This document shows, piece by piece, positions 44,192 to 55,000 of a stretch of DNA of 64,000 nucleotides. Made by a program: the position numbers and the translations under genes. The stretch's first letter is position 1, and every line of letters begins with the position of its first letter. Origin of the DNA: Flavobacterium salmonis (lineage in GTDB: Bacteria > Bacteroidota > Bacteroidia > Flavobacteriales > Flavobacteriaceae); assembly GCF_903819435.1 (NCBI RefSeq), contig NZ_CAIJDP010000058.1, forward strand, positions 1 to 64,000. Reading direction: 5' to 3'. Under the pieces are notes generated by a model, which was given only the letters and a program-made list of their open reading frames with translations, made no database searches and was not told the DNA's origin.

Positions 44192-47100
44192 TCAACGAAA
44201 CTGTCTCCTATACTCAGCCGGTGTATAATTAAATTTTGCCCTAAAACACTTTCCGAAATATTTCAGATCATTAAAACCAACTTCAAAACAAATTTCCTTG
44301 ATCAGCAAATCTTCTTTTTTAATAAGTTCGGCTGCTTCATTCAAACGCATATCGCGAATAAATACTACCGGCGAAACTCCTGTAATACTTTTAAGTTTAT
44401 TAAAGAAACTAGCGCGCGACATGCACATCAATTTACCTAATTCATCAACTGAAAAATCTGATTTAGACATGTTTTCCTTTACCAGATTTATTACCTGTAA
44501 CATGAATTTATGATCCTTAGTAGAAATTTGCAATGGCTCTTTTTCAGAAATTTCAGGAATTGTACCCGTAGAATATATCTGCTGAAGGCGTTGACGCTGT
44601 TCTAAAATATTTTTTACCCTTGCTTTTAAAAGACTTACATTGAAGGGTTTGGTTATATAATCATCAGCACCGTATTCCATTCCGTCCAACTTACTTTCAA
44701 TTGCTGTTTTTGCACTAAGCAGAATCACCGGAATGTGACTTGTCGCAAGGTTGTTTCGAATCAATTTAAGCATTTCTATCCCATCCATTTGTGGCATCAT
44801 AATATCACTGATGATAAAATCAGGAGATAATTCTGCAGCTTTTAAATGTCCCTCTCCTCCATTTTCTGCTACATAAATGGTATACTCTTTTTCTAAAACA
44901 GAAACAATAAAGGCTCTCAATTCAGGATCGTCTTCTACAATCAAACCTACAGGATTTTGTTCTTCCTCTTCATCAAATGTCTCCAAAATGGACTCCTCTT
45001 CAAATTTGTGATCATTAACAAAATGCTCATCAGATTCGGATTCCTCAAATATAATATCCACATCCTCATTAAAATGTTTATATCCTTTTAAGAAACTAAT
45101 TTGAAAACAGCTTCCTCTACCGGGAGTACTGTCTACTAAAACACCTGCTCCGTGTTTATCTGCCAAATCCCTGACAATAGAAAGCCCTATTCCTGTGCTT
45201 GGGTTATAGGGATTTTCATTGTAGTTTGAAAAACGTATAAACAATCGTTTTTGAAGTACAGGACTAATCCCCGGTCCGTTATCCATCACTTTTAGAAAAA
45301 CTTCTTTTTCAGATTCTTCCACATATACCTGAACCAAATCTCCTTTTCTACAATATTTAAACGCATTTGAAAGCAGATTAACCAAAATCTTATCAAGACT
45401 ATCCGGATCAGCCCAAACAACTGGTTTTGAATCACTAATATTTACCTCCAGTTGTATGTTACGCTGAATACTCATTTCACTAAAATTTTCACTTATTTTA
45501 GTTGCAAACGCTCCTAAATCTATCTCACTAACTGCAAGTTTCCTGTCCTGAATTCTTCTTAAATCTAAAATCTGATTTACCAGATTCAATAACTTATTGC
45601 TGTTTTTTTCAATAATTCGAAGCTGGCCTTTTACAGAATCTTTAATATCATCATCGGTAAGCATTACCTCCAAAGGTGCCGTGATCATGGTAAGAGGAGT
45701 ACGGATTTCATGGGAAATATCAGTAAAGAATTTCAATTTTAATTCCCCCATTTGTTTCTGCAATTTCACATCACTTCTCAGTTTTAATATGGTAAGAACC
45801 GCACGATTAACGACTAAAAATAAACCAATAGCCAATACCAGATAACAGAAATAAGCCAAATTAGTTCCCCAAACAGAAGGCCGAATCGTAATTTTAATCT
45901 GCCTCTGATTATCTGCCCATAGATTATGACCATTTGTAGAGGATATCAAAAGGGTATAATCTCCCCTTCCCAAATTCGTATAATTAATGGATTGCCCCCC
46001 TTTAAGATAATTCCATTGCTTATCAACTCCTTCCAGCTTGTAGCGATACACAATACTCTCGCTTTTAATGTAATCCAAGGCGGAAATTTGTACTCTGAAA
46101 AAATTCTGATCGTGTTGCAGCGTAACTTCTTCCAGTAAATCAGGATTTTTAGGCGTATCAGGATTTATTTCATGTAGTTCTTTATTATTAACCAAAAAAC
46201 CGGATATTGCCAGGTAAGGCTTGAAATTGAAGGCTTTAATAGCTTCAGGCCTGAAATAAATAACTCCGTTTGAATACCCTACTGCAATTTCACCATTTGC
46301 AAGGCGGCATTTTGTTGCTTCTGAAAATATTTCTGTACCAATAAGTGATTTCAGTTCAGGAAACGTTTCGGCAGTATTTTTTTTGGAATCAAATCTAACC
46401 AACTGGTTATCACTCATTAACCAAATATTCCCAACTTTATCCTCTTGCATTGCCACCACTCCATCAACAGGAAAAGCTATACTCTCGTTCCAAACGGACT
46501 TAATATTTAATTGCTTGTTTTCATGCAAATCATTCAATATCAATCCATTGCCGTTAGTCGCAAGCGCTACCTTATTGTCATGGGTTATTAGAACATCTAA
46601 AATATCGTTGCCTGAAACCTGACGATATTCTTTAAACTGCAGTTTTTCTGCCGATTTATTTTCTCCGGAAAAAGAGAATAATTTATGAGATGAAATAAAA
46701 AATAATTCATGTTTTTTATTTTCAACTATAGAACGAACTTTATCAGCTGTTCTTATCGGAAAGTTTTTTAGTTCGTTCCTGTAATTAATAAAACGGAATG
46801 CATCATTTGACTGACGAATGAGATTGATGCCTCCTCCCCAGGTAGCTATATAAATCTGACCTGATGACGCCTGAAAAATTTTATAAATATCATTTGAACT
46901 AATGCTGTATATATTATTTTCATCATATTTATAATGAGTCACTTTGTAGTTAAAAGGGCGTCCTGTAGGAGTTAAACAAAACAATCCATTTCCACGGGTT
47001 CCAATCCACACCCTATTTTTGGTATCCTGCATCATGCTGTAAATATCTGCTCCCCATCCCGGACCTGCCTGAGACAATTGTCCGTCAGATGCTAATACAC

Positions 47101-48538
47101 CTATCTTATTTTTTTTCGCATCAAACAAGGTGATTTTTTCAGTACGGCTTGCGGCCCAAATATTACCGCTTTTATCTGTCATCAGACTACGAACATTATG
47201 TTTATGACCGTTATTCGATGAATCGAGATTTAATATTGAAAAATTACTGTTGTTAAAAGTGATCAGATCTAATCCCTGCTTGAAGGAACAAAACCAGAGG
47301 TTTCCTAATTTGTCGAACATTGCCGTATGCATCACATCAGACACTGTTTCCTTTGATTCTTTAATAGATTGGATAATCGAATATAATTTGTTGTTTTTTT
47401 CGTCCCAATAAGCAAATGGTTCACTGTGTGACTGGATCCAGACCTTTCCGTCCGGTGAATTAAGCAGAAAACTTTTTCTTTCGATACCGGCAGAGGCCGG
47501 ATCAGCTGAATCAACTTTTATATGTCTTAGTTTTCGGGTAACCAAATCAAATTGATACACACCTGCTCCTGCACCCTCAAACCAAAACTGACGGGAATGG
47601 CTTGATCCTAAATAATTAACATTCTTATCCGGAAAACCTGCCAATGTTTTACTATTGTAAACATCCAGTTTGCCCGTTTTTGTATCATAAATATAAAAGC
47701 CATTGCTGCGTGTTATTAGCAATACTTTGCTTTCGCCCACACTTTCTTCATTAATAATATCTTCGTTAATCCCCAGCTCAAAATCAAAAAAAGTACTTGA
47801 TTTTTTAGTAAAGCGTGTAAGCTTTCCACGGGCTCCTCCAAACCATATGTCCTCTTTGGTTTCCATGAAAGAAATAAACGAATAAGACTTTCCGGACTGT
47901 CCTTTCATATTTACAAAAAAATATTCAGGTCCTGTACCCAGCTTTTTTAGTCTGCAAATACCGTTATCTGTCAAAATCCAGGTTGTTCCCAATCTATCTT
48001 CAAAAACATCATGAACTTTACCACAATGCTTGGAAGGGTCTAAAGGAATTTTTTGAATTTTCTTATTCGTTTCGAAAACTGTCAGATAGTTTTTCTTTTC
48101 AGGAAACAACCACACTCTTCCGGAAGGCATAACTTTAAATTTTTGAAAAACATTATCAGAAGATGTAACAGATTTTCCTTCAACGGGGTAATGAAAATTT
48201 AATTGATGCGTATCAAAATAGTAAACATCATTTTTTTCAGACTGAATCCATATACGCCCGTTTTTATCAAACTTAAATTTAGCAACCCTGTTCGATAATA
48301 AATTCATGGTATTGTTTTGTTCTGCCTTAAATTTCTGAAAAGTATTCCCGTCATAACGTATTAAACCATTGAAAGTACCAAGCCAGATAAATCCCTTTTT
48401 GTCCTGCTGTATATCAAGGATACGCGACTGACTTAACTTCAGATCATGCGAAAAATGAGTAAGAATACCCGATGGCTGTGACATACAAAGACCACAAATC
48501 AAACAGAAAAAAACTATAATTATATTTCGTTTCAGCAT
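44192..48538 (-). CDS. Hybrid two-component system regulator (HTCS) of the pectin locus
   Basis: A one-protein sensor and transcription factor of 1448 residues. After a signal peptide (LCMSQ) come two seven-bladed propellers made of reg_prop repeats (about 25-790; IWLGTFNGLIRYDG, VWIGTRGNGLFCL). A Y_Y_Y domain (about 795-880) and one transmembrane helix (about 888-912) follow. The kinase core has H943 in ISHEIRTPL and an ATPase domain with DNGPGI and GIGLSIV. A receiver domain has D1245 in SDIMMP, and an AraC helix-turn-helix (about 1345-1448) ends GVSPVVFIRDMRL...YTPAEYRRQFR. HTCS proteins bind a periplasmic oligosaccharide and activate their polysaccharide locus. It is divergent from GH3; likely targets are the promoters sharing the AAATAGYAATTTRTACC motif. 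Confidence 0.96.
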   Translation of the reverse strand: MLKRNIIIVFFCLICGLCMSQPSGILTHFSHDLKLSQSRILDIQQDKKGFIWLGTFNGLIRYDGNTFQKFKAEQNNTMNLLSNRVAKFKFDKNGRIWIQSEKNDVYYFDTHQLNFHYPVEGKSVTSSDNVFQKFKVMPSGRVWLFPEKKNYLTVFETNKKIQKIPLDPSKHCGKVHDVFEDRLGTTWILTDNGICRLKKLGTGPEYFFVNMKGQSGKSYSFISFMETKEDIWFGGARGKLTRFTKKSSTFFDFELGINEDIINEESVGESKVLLITRSNGFYIYDTKTGKLDVYNSKTLAGFPDKNVNYLGSSHSRQFWFEGAGAGVYQFDLVTRKLRHIKVDSADPASAGIERKSFLLNSPDGKVWIQSHSEPFAYWDEKNNKLYSIIQSIKESKETVSDVMHTAMFDKLGNLWFCSFKQGLDLITFNNSNFSILNLDSSNNGHKHNVRSLMTDKSGNIWAASRTEKITLFDAKKNKIGVLASDGQLSQAGPGWGADIYSMMQDTKNRVWIGTRGNGLFCLTPTGRPFNYKVTHYKYDENNIYSISSNDIYKIFQASSGQIYIATWGGGINLIRQSNDAFRFINYRNELKNFPIRTADKVRSIVENKKHELFFISSHKLFSFSGENKSAEKLQFKEYRQVSGNDILDVLITHDNKVALATNGNGLILNDLHENKQLNIKSVWNESIAFPVDGVVAMQEDKVGNIWLMSDNQLVRFDSKKNTAETFPELKSLIGTEIFSEATKCRLANGEIAVGYSNGVIYFRPEAIKAFNFKPYLAISGFLVNNKELHEINPDTPKNPDLLEEVTLQHDQNFFRVQISALDYIKSESIVYRYKLEGVDKQWNYLKGGQSINYTNLGRGDYTLLISSTNGHNLWADNQRQIKITIRPSVWGTNLAYFCYLVLAIGLFLVVNRAVLTILKLRSDVKLQKQMGELKLKFFTDISHEIRTPLTMITAPLEVMLTDDDIKDSVKGQLRIIEKNSNKLLNLVNQILDLRRIQDRKLAVSEIDLGAFATKISENFSEMSIQRNIQLEVNISDSKPVVWADPDSLDKILVNLLSNAFKYCRKGDLVQVYVEESEKEVFLKVMDNGPGISPVLQKRLFIRFSNYNENPYNPSTGIGLSIVRDLADKHGAGVLVDSTPGRGSCFQISFLKGYKHFNEDVDIIFEESESDEHFVNDHKFEEESILETFDEEEEQNPVGLIVEDDPELRAFIVSVLEKEYTIYVAENGGEGHLKAAELSPDFIISDIMMPQMDGIEMLKLIRNNLATSHIPVILLSAKTAIESKLDGMEYGADDYITKPFNVSLLKARVKNILEQRQRLQQIYSTGTIPEISEKEPLQISTKDHKFMLQVINLVKENMSKSDFSVDELGKLMCMSRASFFNKLKSITGVSPVVFIRDMRLNEAAELIKKEDLLIKEICFEVGFNDLKYFGKCFRAKFNYTPAEYRRQFR

Positions 48539-48561
48539 TTATCTTTTTATTACGTAATGCA

Positions 48562-48569
48562 CAAAAATA
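48562..48569 (-). promoter_or_regulatory. -7 element of the HTCS gene
   Basis: On the minus strand TATTTTTG matches TAnnTTTG, with a TTG 15 bases upstream (slightly short spacing). It would give a short leader of about 15-20 bases. Confidence 0.4.
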
Positions 48570-48624
48570 TCAAAATTCTTTTCCCAACCTAAGATTCACC
48601 CTGTCAGTAGCCAAATACCACCGT

Positions 48625-48747
48625 TTAAATAGTAATTTGTACCTACTCAATATAGTAAACCAAATTTTTAAATTTTAACAATGAGCTTTATAACGTCCCT
48701 TAAATAGTAATTTATCCCAAGCCAAAAAATATAAACATCTAATTTTG
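48625..48747 (+). promoter_or_regulatory. Two direct operator-like repeats and -7 element of GH3
   Basis: TTAAATAGTAATTTGTACC (48625-48643) and TTAAATAGTAATTTATCCC (48700-48718) are direct repeats whose starts are 75 bases apart, about seven helical turns. The second ends 21 bases before TAATTTTG (48740-48747), a full -7 element, and there is no TTG at -33. The layout matches the susCD promoter and suggests activation by the HTCS encoded divergently here. Confidence 0.6.
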
Positions 48748-48838
48748 CGAAAGAAAAGTAATTGATTGTTCAAAATTTCCGAAATTTATAAAATAATTAC
48801 CCTACTAACTATAAACCAAATACTTTCAAGAGAATTCC

Positions 48839-51454
48839 ATGAGAAAAATATACCATCTTGTGTTTGTACTAAGCTTTCTGGCAGTAAACACTTTCGCACA
48901 GGAAAACTTTGCGTTTAAAAATCCAAATTTACCAACTGATCAGCGTGTTAATGATCTTGTGTCGAGAATGTCAATTGATGAAAAAATAAGTCAGTTAATG
49001 GATTCTTCTCCCGCGATTGAACGTCTTGGTGTACCTGAATATAATTGGTGGAACGAATCGCTGCATGGGGTTGCCCGTGCCGGATATGCAACCGTTTTTC
49101 CACAATCTATTTCGATTGCATCCTCCTGGGACAGGCAATTAATTTTTGATGTAGCCAATGCTATTTCGGATGAGGCACGTGCCAAACATCACGAATATTT
49201 AAGAAGAGGACAGCACGGCATGTATCAGGGACTGACCTTCTGGTCTCCAAATGTCAATATTTTTCGTGATCCACGATGGGGACGTGGACATGAGACTTAT
49301 GGCGAGGATCCTTATCTTACCGGCCAGTTAGGGCTTAAATATGTTACGGGCCTTCAGGGCACTAATGATAAATACTTTAAGGTAATTGCAACCGCTAAAC
49401 ATTATGCAGTTCATTCTGGTCCGGAACCTTCCCGTCACCAGTTTAATGCAGAAACAAGTGATATCGATTTATATGAAACTTACCTTCCTGCTTTTCGAAC
49501 TTTAGTAAAAGAAGGACATGTATATTCAGTAATGGGCGCTTATAACCGTTTTAGAGGAGAATCAGCCAGTGCCAGTCCATTTTTATTCAATATACTGCGA
49601 AAGGATTGGGGATTTAAGGGTTATATTGTATCAGACTGCGGGGCAGTAACCGATATCTGGAAATACCATAAAATTAGCAGTGATGCTGCAACAGCCTCTG
49701 CCTTAGCTGTAAAACAAGGTTTGGATTTGGAGTGTGGAAGCTGTTATAAATCATTAAAAGAAGCTCTTGATCGCAAGTTACTAACCGAAGCTGATATTGA
49801 CATTACCTTAAAACGTTTGTTTACAGCCCGGTTTAAATTAGGCATGTTTGATCCGGAGGAGATTGTACCTTACGCTCAAATTCCTTATTCGGTAAATAAC
49901 AACTCAGCCCATGACTGGTTGGCTCGTGTCGCTTCTCAAAAAAGTATCGTTCTTTTAAAAAACCAAAATAATACACTTCCTCTTTCTAAAGATATCAAAA
50001 CGGTTGCCGTAATAGGCCCAAATGCAAATGATGTACAGTCATTATGGGGCAATTATAGCGGTATTCCAAGCAATCCTGTTACCGTGTTAAAAGGAATTCA
50101 AAACAAATTAGAACCTCAGGCTAAGGTTTTATATGCAAAGGGAACCGATTTAGCGAAAGGAGTTCCCGAAATGAAAGTTATCCCTTCTGTTTATTTTCAA
50201 AATGAAAATGGGACACAAGGGCTGACAGCAGAATACTTTGACAATAAGGAATGGGAAGGAAAACCAATTTTTACCCGTATAGATGATAATATAGACTTTC
50301 ACTGGGACATAAACTCTCCAGATACCCGCATGAAAATGGGCAACTACAGTGTGAGATGGACTGGTTATATTGTAGCACCAAAAACGGGAATTTACAATAT
50401 TTCCGAATGGTCTAAACCTTTTATGACAGTGGAAATTGAAGGTGGAAAAAACACCGGTGGAAAAAACAACCACCACCCGCGCATCCGTTCACAGAAAATT
50501 CAATTAGAAGCCGGGAAAAAATATAAAATCGAGGTTAAGTACCAAAACTTCTATGGTGATGCCATCGCACAGCTTTTATGGTCTGAACCTGAAGAAAACA
50601 TACTACAGGAAGCAATTCAGACTGCGAATCAGGCAGATGCTGTCGTATTGGTTTTGGGCTTAAACGAACGTCTGGAAGGCGAAGAAATGAAGGTTGAGGC
50701 AGAGGGTTTTGAGGGCGGAGACCGTACAAGTCTTAACTTACCGGCTAATCAGGAAGAGCTTATGAAAGCAATGATAGCAGCCGGAAAACCTGTAATTCTG
50801 GTTTTAATAAACGGAAGCGCACTTTCAATCAATTGGGCCAACGATAATGTGCCTGCAATTTTAACCGCAGGATATCCGGGACAGCAGGGCGGTAACGCAA
50901 TTGCAGATGTGCTTTTTGGCGATTACAACCCGGCCGGAAGACTTCCGGTGACTTATTATAAATCGGTTGATCAGCTTCCTCCTTTTGAAAATTACGATAT
51001 GAAAGGCCGTACGTATCGTTATTTTGATAAAAAAACGCTGTATCCTTTTGGATTTGGTTTAAGCTATACCAAATTCAAATACAGCAATCTGAAATTCCCA
51101 GCGAGCCCATCTTCTGAAAAAGATTTTGAAGTATCTGTTGATGTAACGAATATCGGTGAACGTGATGGAGATGAAGTTGTCGAATTGTATTTAAAAGATG
51201 AAAAAGCCTCTACACCACGCCCGATATTGCAACTGGAAGGTTTCGAACGCATCAGCCTGAAAAAAGGAGAATCAAAAACGGTTCGTTTTACAATAACTCC
51301 CCGACAGTTGTCCCTAATAGATAAAAAAGGCCAGCGTATTGTTGAACCGGGGTGGTTTACAATATCGGTAGGCGGAAAACAACCTGATGGTTCTGACGAC
51401 ACACAAAAAGGCCGATTTCAAATTACCGGAAAAACAGTTTTACTGGAAAAATAA
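48839..51454 (+). CDS. GH3 beta-xylosidase/beta-glucosidase with inserted PA14 domain
   Basis: A protein of 871 residues with a signal peptide ending at A20. The GH3 barrel (about 25-350) has the substrate-binding K187-H188 pair in TAKHYA and the nucleophile D266 in IVSDCGAV; the SDC form is common among beta-xylosidase-type members. The second alpha/beta domain is interrupted by a PA14 module (about 460-590; GLTAEYFDNKEWEG, VRWTGYIVAPKTGIYNI). A C-terminal Fn3-like domain follows (VTNIGERDGDEVVELY). It should be periplasmic and could remove xylose from xylogalacturonan or glucose from contaminating glycans. It lies outside the main operon but shares the candidate HTCS operator. Confidence 0.92.
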   Translation: MRKIYHLVFVLSFLAVNTFAQENFAFKNPNLPTDQRVNDLVSRMSIDEKISQLMDSSPAIERLGVPEYNWWNESLHGVARAGYATVFPQSISIASSWDRQLIFDVANAISDEARAKHHEYLRRGQHGMYQGLTFWSPNVNIFRDPRWGRGHETYGEDPYLTGQLGLKYVTGLQGTNDKYFKVIATAKHYAVHSGPEPSRHQFNAETSDIDLYETYLPAFRTLVKEGHVYSVMGAYNRFRGESASASPFLFNILRKDWGFKGYIVSDCGAVTDIWKYHKISSDAATASALAVKQGLDLECGSCYKSLKEALDRKLLTEADIDITLKRLFTARFKLGMFDPEEIVPYAQIPYSVNNNSAHDWLARVASQKSIVLLKNQNNTLPLSKDIKTVAVIGPNANDVQSLWGNYSGIPSNPVTVLKGIQNKLEPQAKVLYAKGTDLAKGVPEMKVIPSVYFQNENGTQGLTAEYFDNKEWEGKPIFTRIDDNIDFHWDINSPDTRMKMGNYSVRWTGYIVAPKTGIYNISEWSKPFMTVEIEGGKNTGGKNNHHPRIRSQKIQLEAGKKYKIEVKYQNFYGDAIAQLLWSEPEENILQEAIQTANQADAVVLVLGLNERLEGEEMKVEAEGFEGGDRTSLNLPANQEELMKAMIAAGKPVILVLINGSALSINWANDNVPAILTAGYPGQQGGNAIADVLFGDYNPAGRLPVTYYKSVDQLPPFENYDMKGRTYRYFDKKTLYPFGFGLSYTKFKYSNLKFPASPSSEKDFEVSVDVTNIGERDGDEVVELYLKDEKASTPRPILQLEGFERISLKKGESKTVRFTITPRQLSLIDKKGQRIVEPGWFTISVGGKQPDGSDDTQKGRFQITGKTVLLEK

Positions 51455-51481
51455 TTTTTAGATTATTTTTAATTTAATACA

Positions 51482-51520
51482 CAAACTCTTTACATCTTTC
51501 GTAAGGGGTTTGTTTTTTTT
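51482..51520 (+). terminator. Terminator of GH3
   Basis: CAAACTCTTTAC (51482-51493) pairs with GTAAGGGGTTTG (51501-51512) over 12 bp including two G-T pairs, followed by eight T. It isolates GH3 from the metal operon. Confidence 0.85.
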
Positions 51521-51587
51521 ATTTATTATTAATATTCACTCCAAATAATTTAGTAAGGATCAAAATAAAAATCCTATTTTTACAACC

Positions 51588-51914
51588 GTGAAACTTACAA
51601 ATACTATATTATCAATTGTTATTCTAATACTTTCGTGTATGCCTTGTGCAGACATGGGGATAAATAGTTTCGCGCACACTAAATCAGAATTGGTTTCAAA
51701 ACAAGACAATCATTCACACGAAAAAGAAAATGATTTGTGTTCACCGTTTTGTATCTGCAGCTGCTGTGGTTCACAAATGGCAAGTTATTCACGACCTATA
51801 GCAATAGATTTTCCAATACCTTTTAAAGATATAGAAACACAATTGCCAACTTACCAATCTATTTTCACTTCCAATTTCTACGGAAGTATCTGGCAGCCGC
51901 CTCAATTAGTATAA
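51588..51914 (+). CDS. Small Cys/His-rich exported protein (DUF6660-like)
   Basis: A protein of 108 residues with a hydrophobic N-terminal signal (TILSIVILILSCMPCADM). The central part is rich in metal ligands: NHSHEKEND, then CSPFCICSCCGSQM. It ends in a conserved-looking NFYGSIWQPPQLV. I recognise it as like DUF6660, small proteins that lead RND metal-efflux operons in Bacteroidota. A periplasmic metal-binding or sensing role is inferred from the ligands and position. It lies about 100 bp upstream of the pump gene. Confidence 0.75.
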   Translation: MKLTNTILSIVILILSCMPCADMGINSFAHTKSELVSKQDNHSHEKENDLCSPFCICSCCGSQMASYSRPIAIDFPIPFKDIETQLPTYQSIFTSNFYGSIWQPPQLV

Positions 51915-52016
51915 TGATACCCGGGTAATTCCGATTCCGGGTTAGAAAGCTGTGCTTTGGCACGAACAATGGCAAATATTCTGTTTGCTTATTTCTAATG
52001 CATTATACATTTTCAA

Positions 52017-55000
52017 ATGTTAGACAAGATTATACAATTCAGTATAAAGAATAAATTCGTTATACTGCTTTTTACCCTTGTGCTTTTGGCCTGGGGCAGT
52101 TATTCCATTAAGCAATTACCGCTTGATGCTTTACCTGATGTAACCAACAACCAGGTACAAATTATTACCACCGCTCCCACTCTTGCCAGTCAGGAAGTAG
52201 AGCAGTTGATTACCTATCCTTTAGAACAGGCTGTAAAAACCATTCCCAAAGTAATTGAACTGCGAAGTATTTCACGCTTTGGACTTTCTGTGGTAACGGT
52301 TGTATTTAAAGACGAGGCCGATATTTACTGGGCAAGAGAGCAAATCTTTCAAAGAATAAAAGCAGCTGAGGAAAATATTCCAAAATACGCAGGTACTCCT
52401 GAATTAGCCCCAATCACGACTGGTCTGGGTGAAATTTTCCAGTATGATGTCTATGCCAAAAAAGGCTATGAAAACAAATACGACGCCGTAAAACTGAGAA
52501 CCATTCAGGACTGGATTATTATTCCGCAATTGCAGGGTGTCGAAGGTGTTGCCGAAGTAAGCAGCTGGGGAGGAAAACTAAAACAATACGAAATCGCAGT
52601 TGATCCTAATACATTAAACAGTCAGGGAGTTACGATTACAGAGATTTTTGAAGCTTTAGAAAAAAACAATCAAAACACCGGCGGGGCTTATATCGAAAAA
52701 GACGAATATGCTTACTTCATCCGCGGAGTCGGAATGGCTTCAGGAATTACTGATCTGCAAAATGTGGTAATCAAAAACCGAAACGGTGCTCCTGTTTTGG
52801 TTCGAGATGTTGCTACGGTTCGTGAAGGAGTTGCATTGCGTTACGGAGCCTCAACCAAAGACGGCAAAGGCGAAATTGTTTGTGGTTTAGTCTTAATGCT
52901 AAAAGGCGAAAACTCAAGCGCAGTTGTAGAAAGAGTCAAAGAAAGAATGGAGCAAATCAACAAATCCTTACCCGAAGGAGTTGTCGCAGAACCTTTTATT
53001 GACAGAGGAAAACTCGTCAATAATGCCATTGGAACGGTAACCAAAAACCTCGTTGAAGGAGCATTAATTGTAATATTCGTTCTGATAGTATTCCTCGGCA
53101 ACCTGCGTGCCGGTTTAATCGTTGCTTCGGTGATTCCCCTATCGATGCTTTTTGCAGTCATACTGATGAATTACTTTGGCGTAAGCGGAAACCTAATGAG
53201 TTTGGGAGCAATTGATTTCGGAATTATAGTCGATGGTGCTGTAATTATTGTAGAAGCCACGATGCATCATCTGGCAAACATCAAAAGGAAAAAGGAACTC
53301 ACTCAGGAAGAAATGGACAACGAAGTTTATTTGTCAGCCTCTAAAATTAGAAACAGTGCTGCCTTTGGCGAAATCATTATCCTGATTGTGTATCTGCCCA
53401 TATTAGCGTTAATAGGAACAGAAGGAAAAATGTTCAAACCTATGGCAATGACCGTTGGATTTGCAGTTATTGGAGCTTTCATACTCTCATTAACTTATGT
53501 GCCCATGATGACTTCTTTATTCTTATCAAAAAAGACGGACCATAAAACCAATTTCAGTGACCGAATGATGGCGTGGTTTGAGAGTAAATACACTCCGCTG
53601 CTGAATAAAGCTTTACATTTTAAAAAAGCGGTTCTTTTGGTTTCTGTTGGTTTATTTGCCTTCGCCTTTATTACTTTCCAAAATATGGGAGGCGAATTTA
53701 TCCCAACCATTGAAGAAGGTGATTTAGCCATCAATACTACAATTATGACAGGAAGTTCTTTGAGCCAAATGGTAGAAACGACTACGAAATACGAAAAGAT
53801 TTTAAAAGCTAAATTTCCTGAAATCAAAACTATTGTGGCAAAAATCGGCAGCGGCGAAATTCCGACCGACCCAATGCCTATAGAAAGTGGCGATTTAATT
53901 ATAGTACTGAAAGATAAAAGTGAATGGGTTTCAGCCGATAATTGGGAAGAATTGGCCAATTTGATGAAAGAGGAAATGGAAGCGATTCCCGGAGCCAATA
54001 TCGAAATTTCCCAGCCTATCCAAATGCGTTTTAACGAATTGATGACAGGAAGTCGAAGCGATATTGCCATCAAGATTTTTGGTGATGATCTGGAAGTTTT
54101 AGACAACAAAGCCAAAGAACTTATTGGAAAAATCAGTTCCATTGAAGGGATTGGTGATCTGAAAGCCGATAAAGTTACGGGATTACCTCAAATCACAGTC
54201 AAATATGACTATCACAAAATTGCTCTGTACGGATTGAATATTAGTGACATCAATCAAATTATCCGCTCTTCGTTTGCGGGAGAAAGTGCAGGAAAAATTT
54301 ATGAGCAAAGCAGGCGTTTTGATATAGTGGTACGACTGAATAAAGACAATCGGGCAGATATTTCAGATGTGAGCAATTTGTTTATTCCGTTGCCAAATGG
54401 ACAGCAGATTCCGCTTTCGCAGGTAGCAACCATCACTTACGAGCAAGGTCCCGTTCAGGTCGCCCGTGAAGATGGAAAACGAAGAATTACTGTAGGTTTA
54501 AATGTCCGGGGACGCGATATCAAAAGCGTGGTAGAAGAAATTCAGGAGAAACTGAAAACCAACTTCAAGCTTCCAGCGGGTTACTACGTTACCTATGGCG
54601 GACAATTTGAAAACCTGATTGAAGCCAATAAAAGACTTTCAGTCGCACTTCCTATCGCTTTGGGTTTGATTATGGTTCTGCTTTATTTCACCTTTAACAG
54701 TATCAAACAATCTTTATTGATATTTACTGCCATTCCACTTTCTGCGATTGGAGGTGTCTTTGCACTTTGGTTACGCGGAATGCCGTTTAGTATTTCTGCG
54801 GGAATTGGTTTTATTGCTTTGTTTGGTATTGCCGTTTTAAACGGAATTGTGCTTATTTCCTATTTCAATCAGCTCAAAACTGAAGGCATTACTGACCCGC
54901 TTCAACGCGTTTTAATTGGAACCAAAACAAGATTACGTCCCGTTTTAATGACAGCTGCCGTAGCATCTTTAGGATTTATGCCAATGGCGTTATCAACGAG

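Noticed and set aside
44032..44232. Plus-strand open frame starting MKQLIKTAYRKHS and containing FDSAQDD
   Set aside because: It overlaps the end of the GIY-YIG gene in another frame and runs through REP arms into the HTCS gene.
53495..54142. Antisense open frame of 215 codons opposite the RND pump
   Set aside because: The pump frame has all family motifs; the antisense frame has none.
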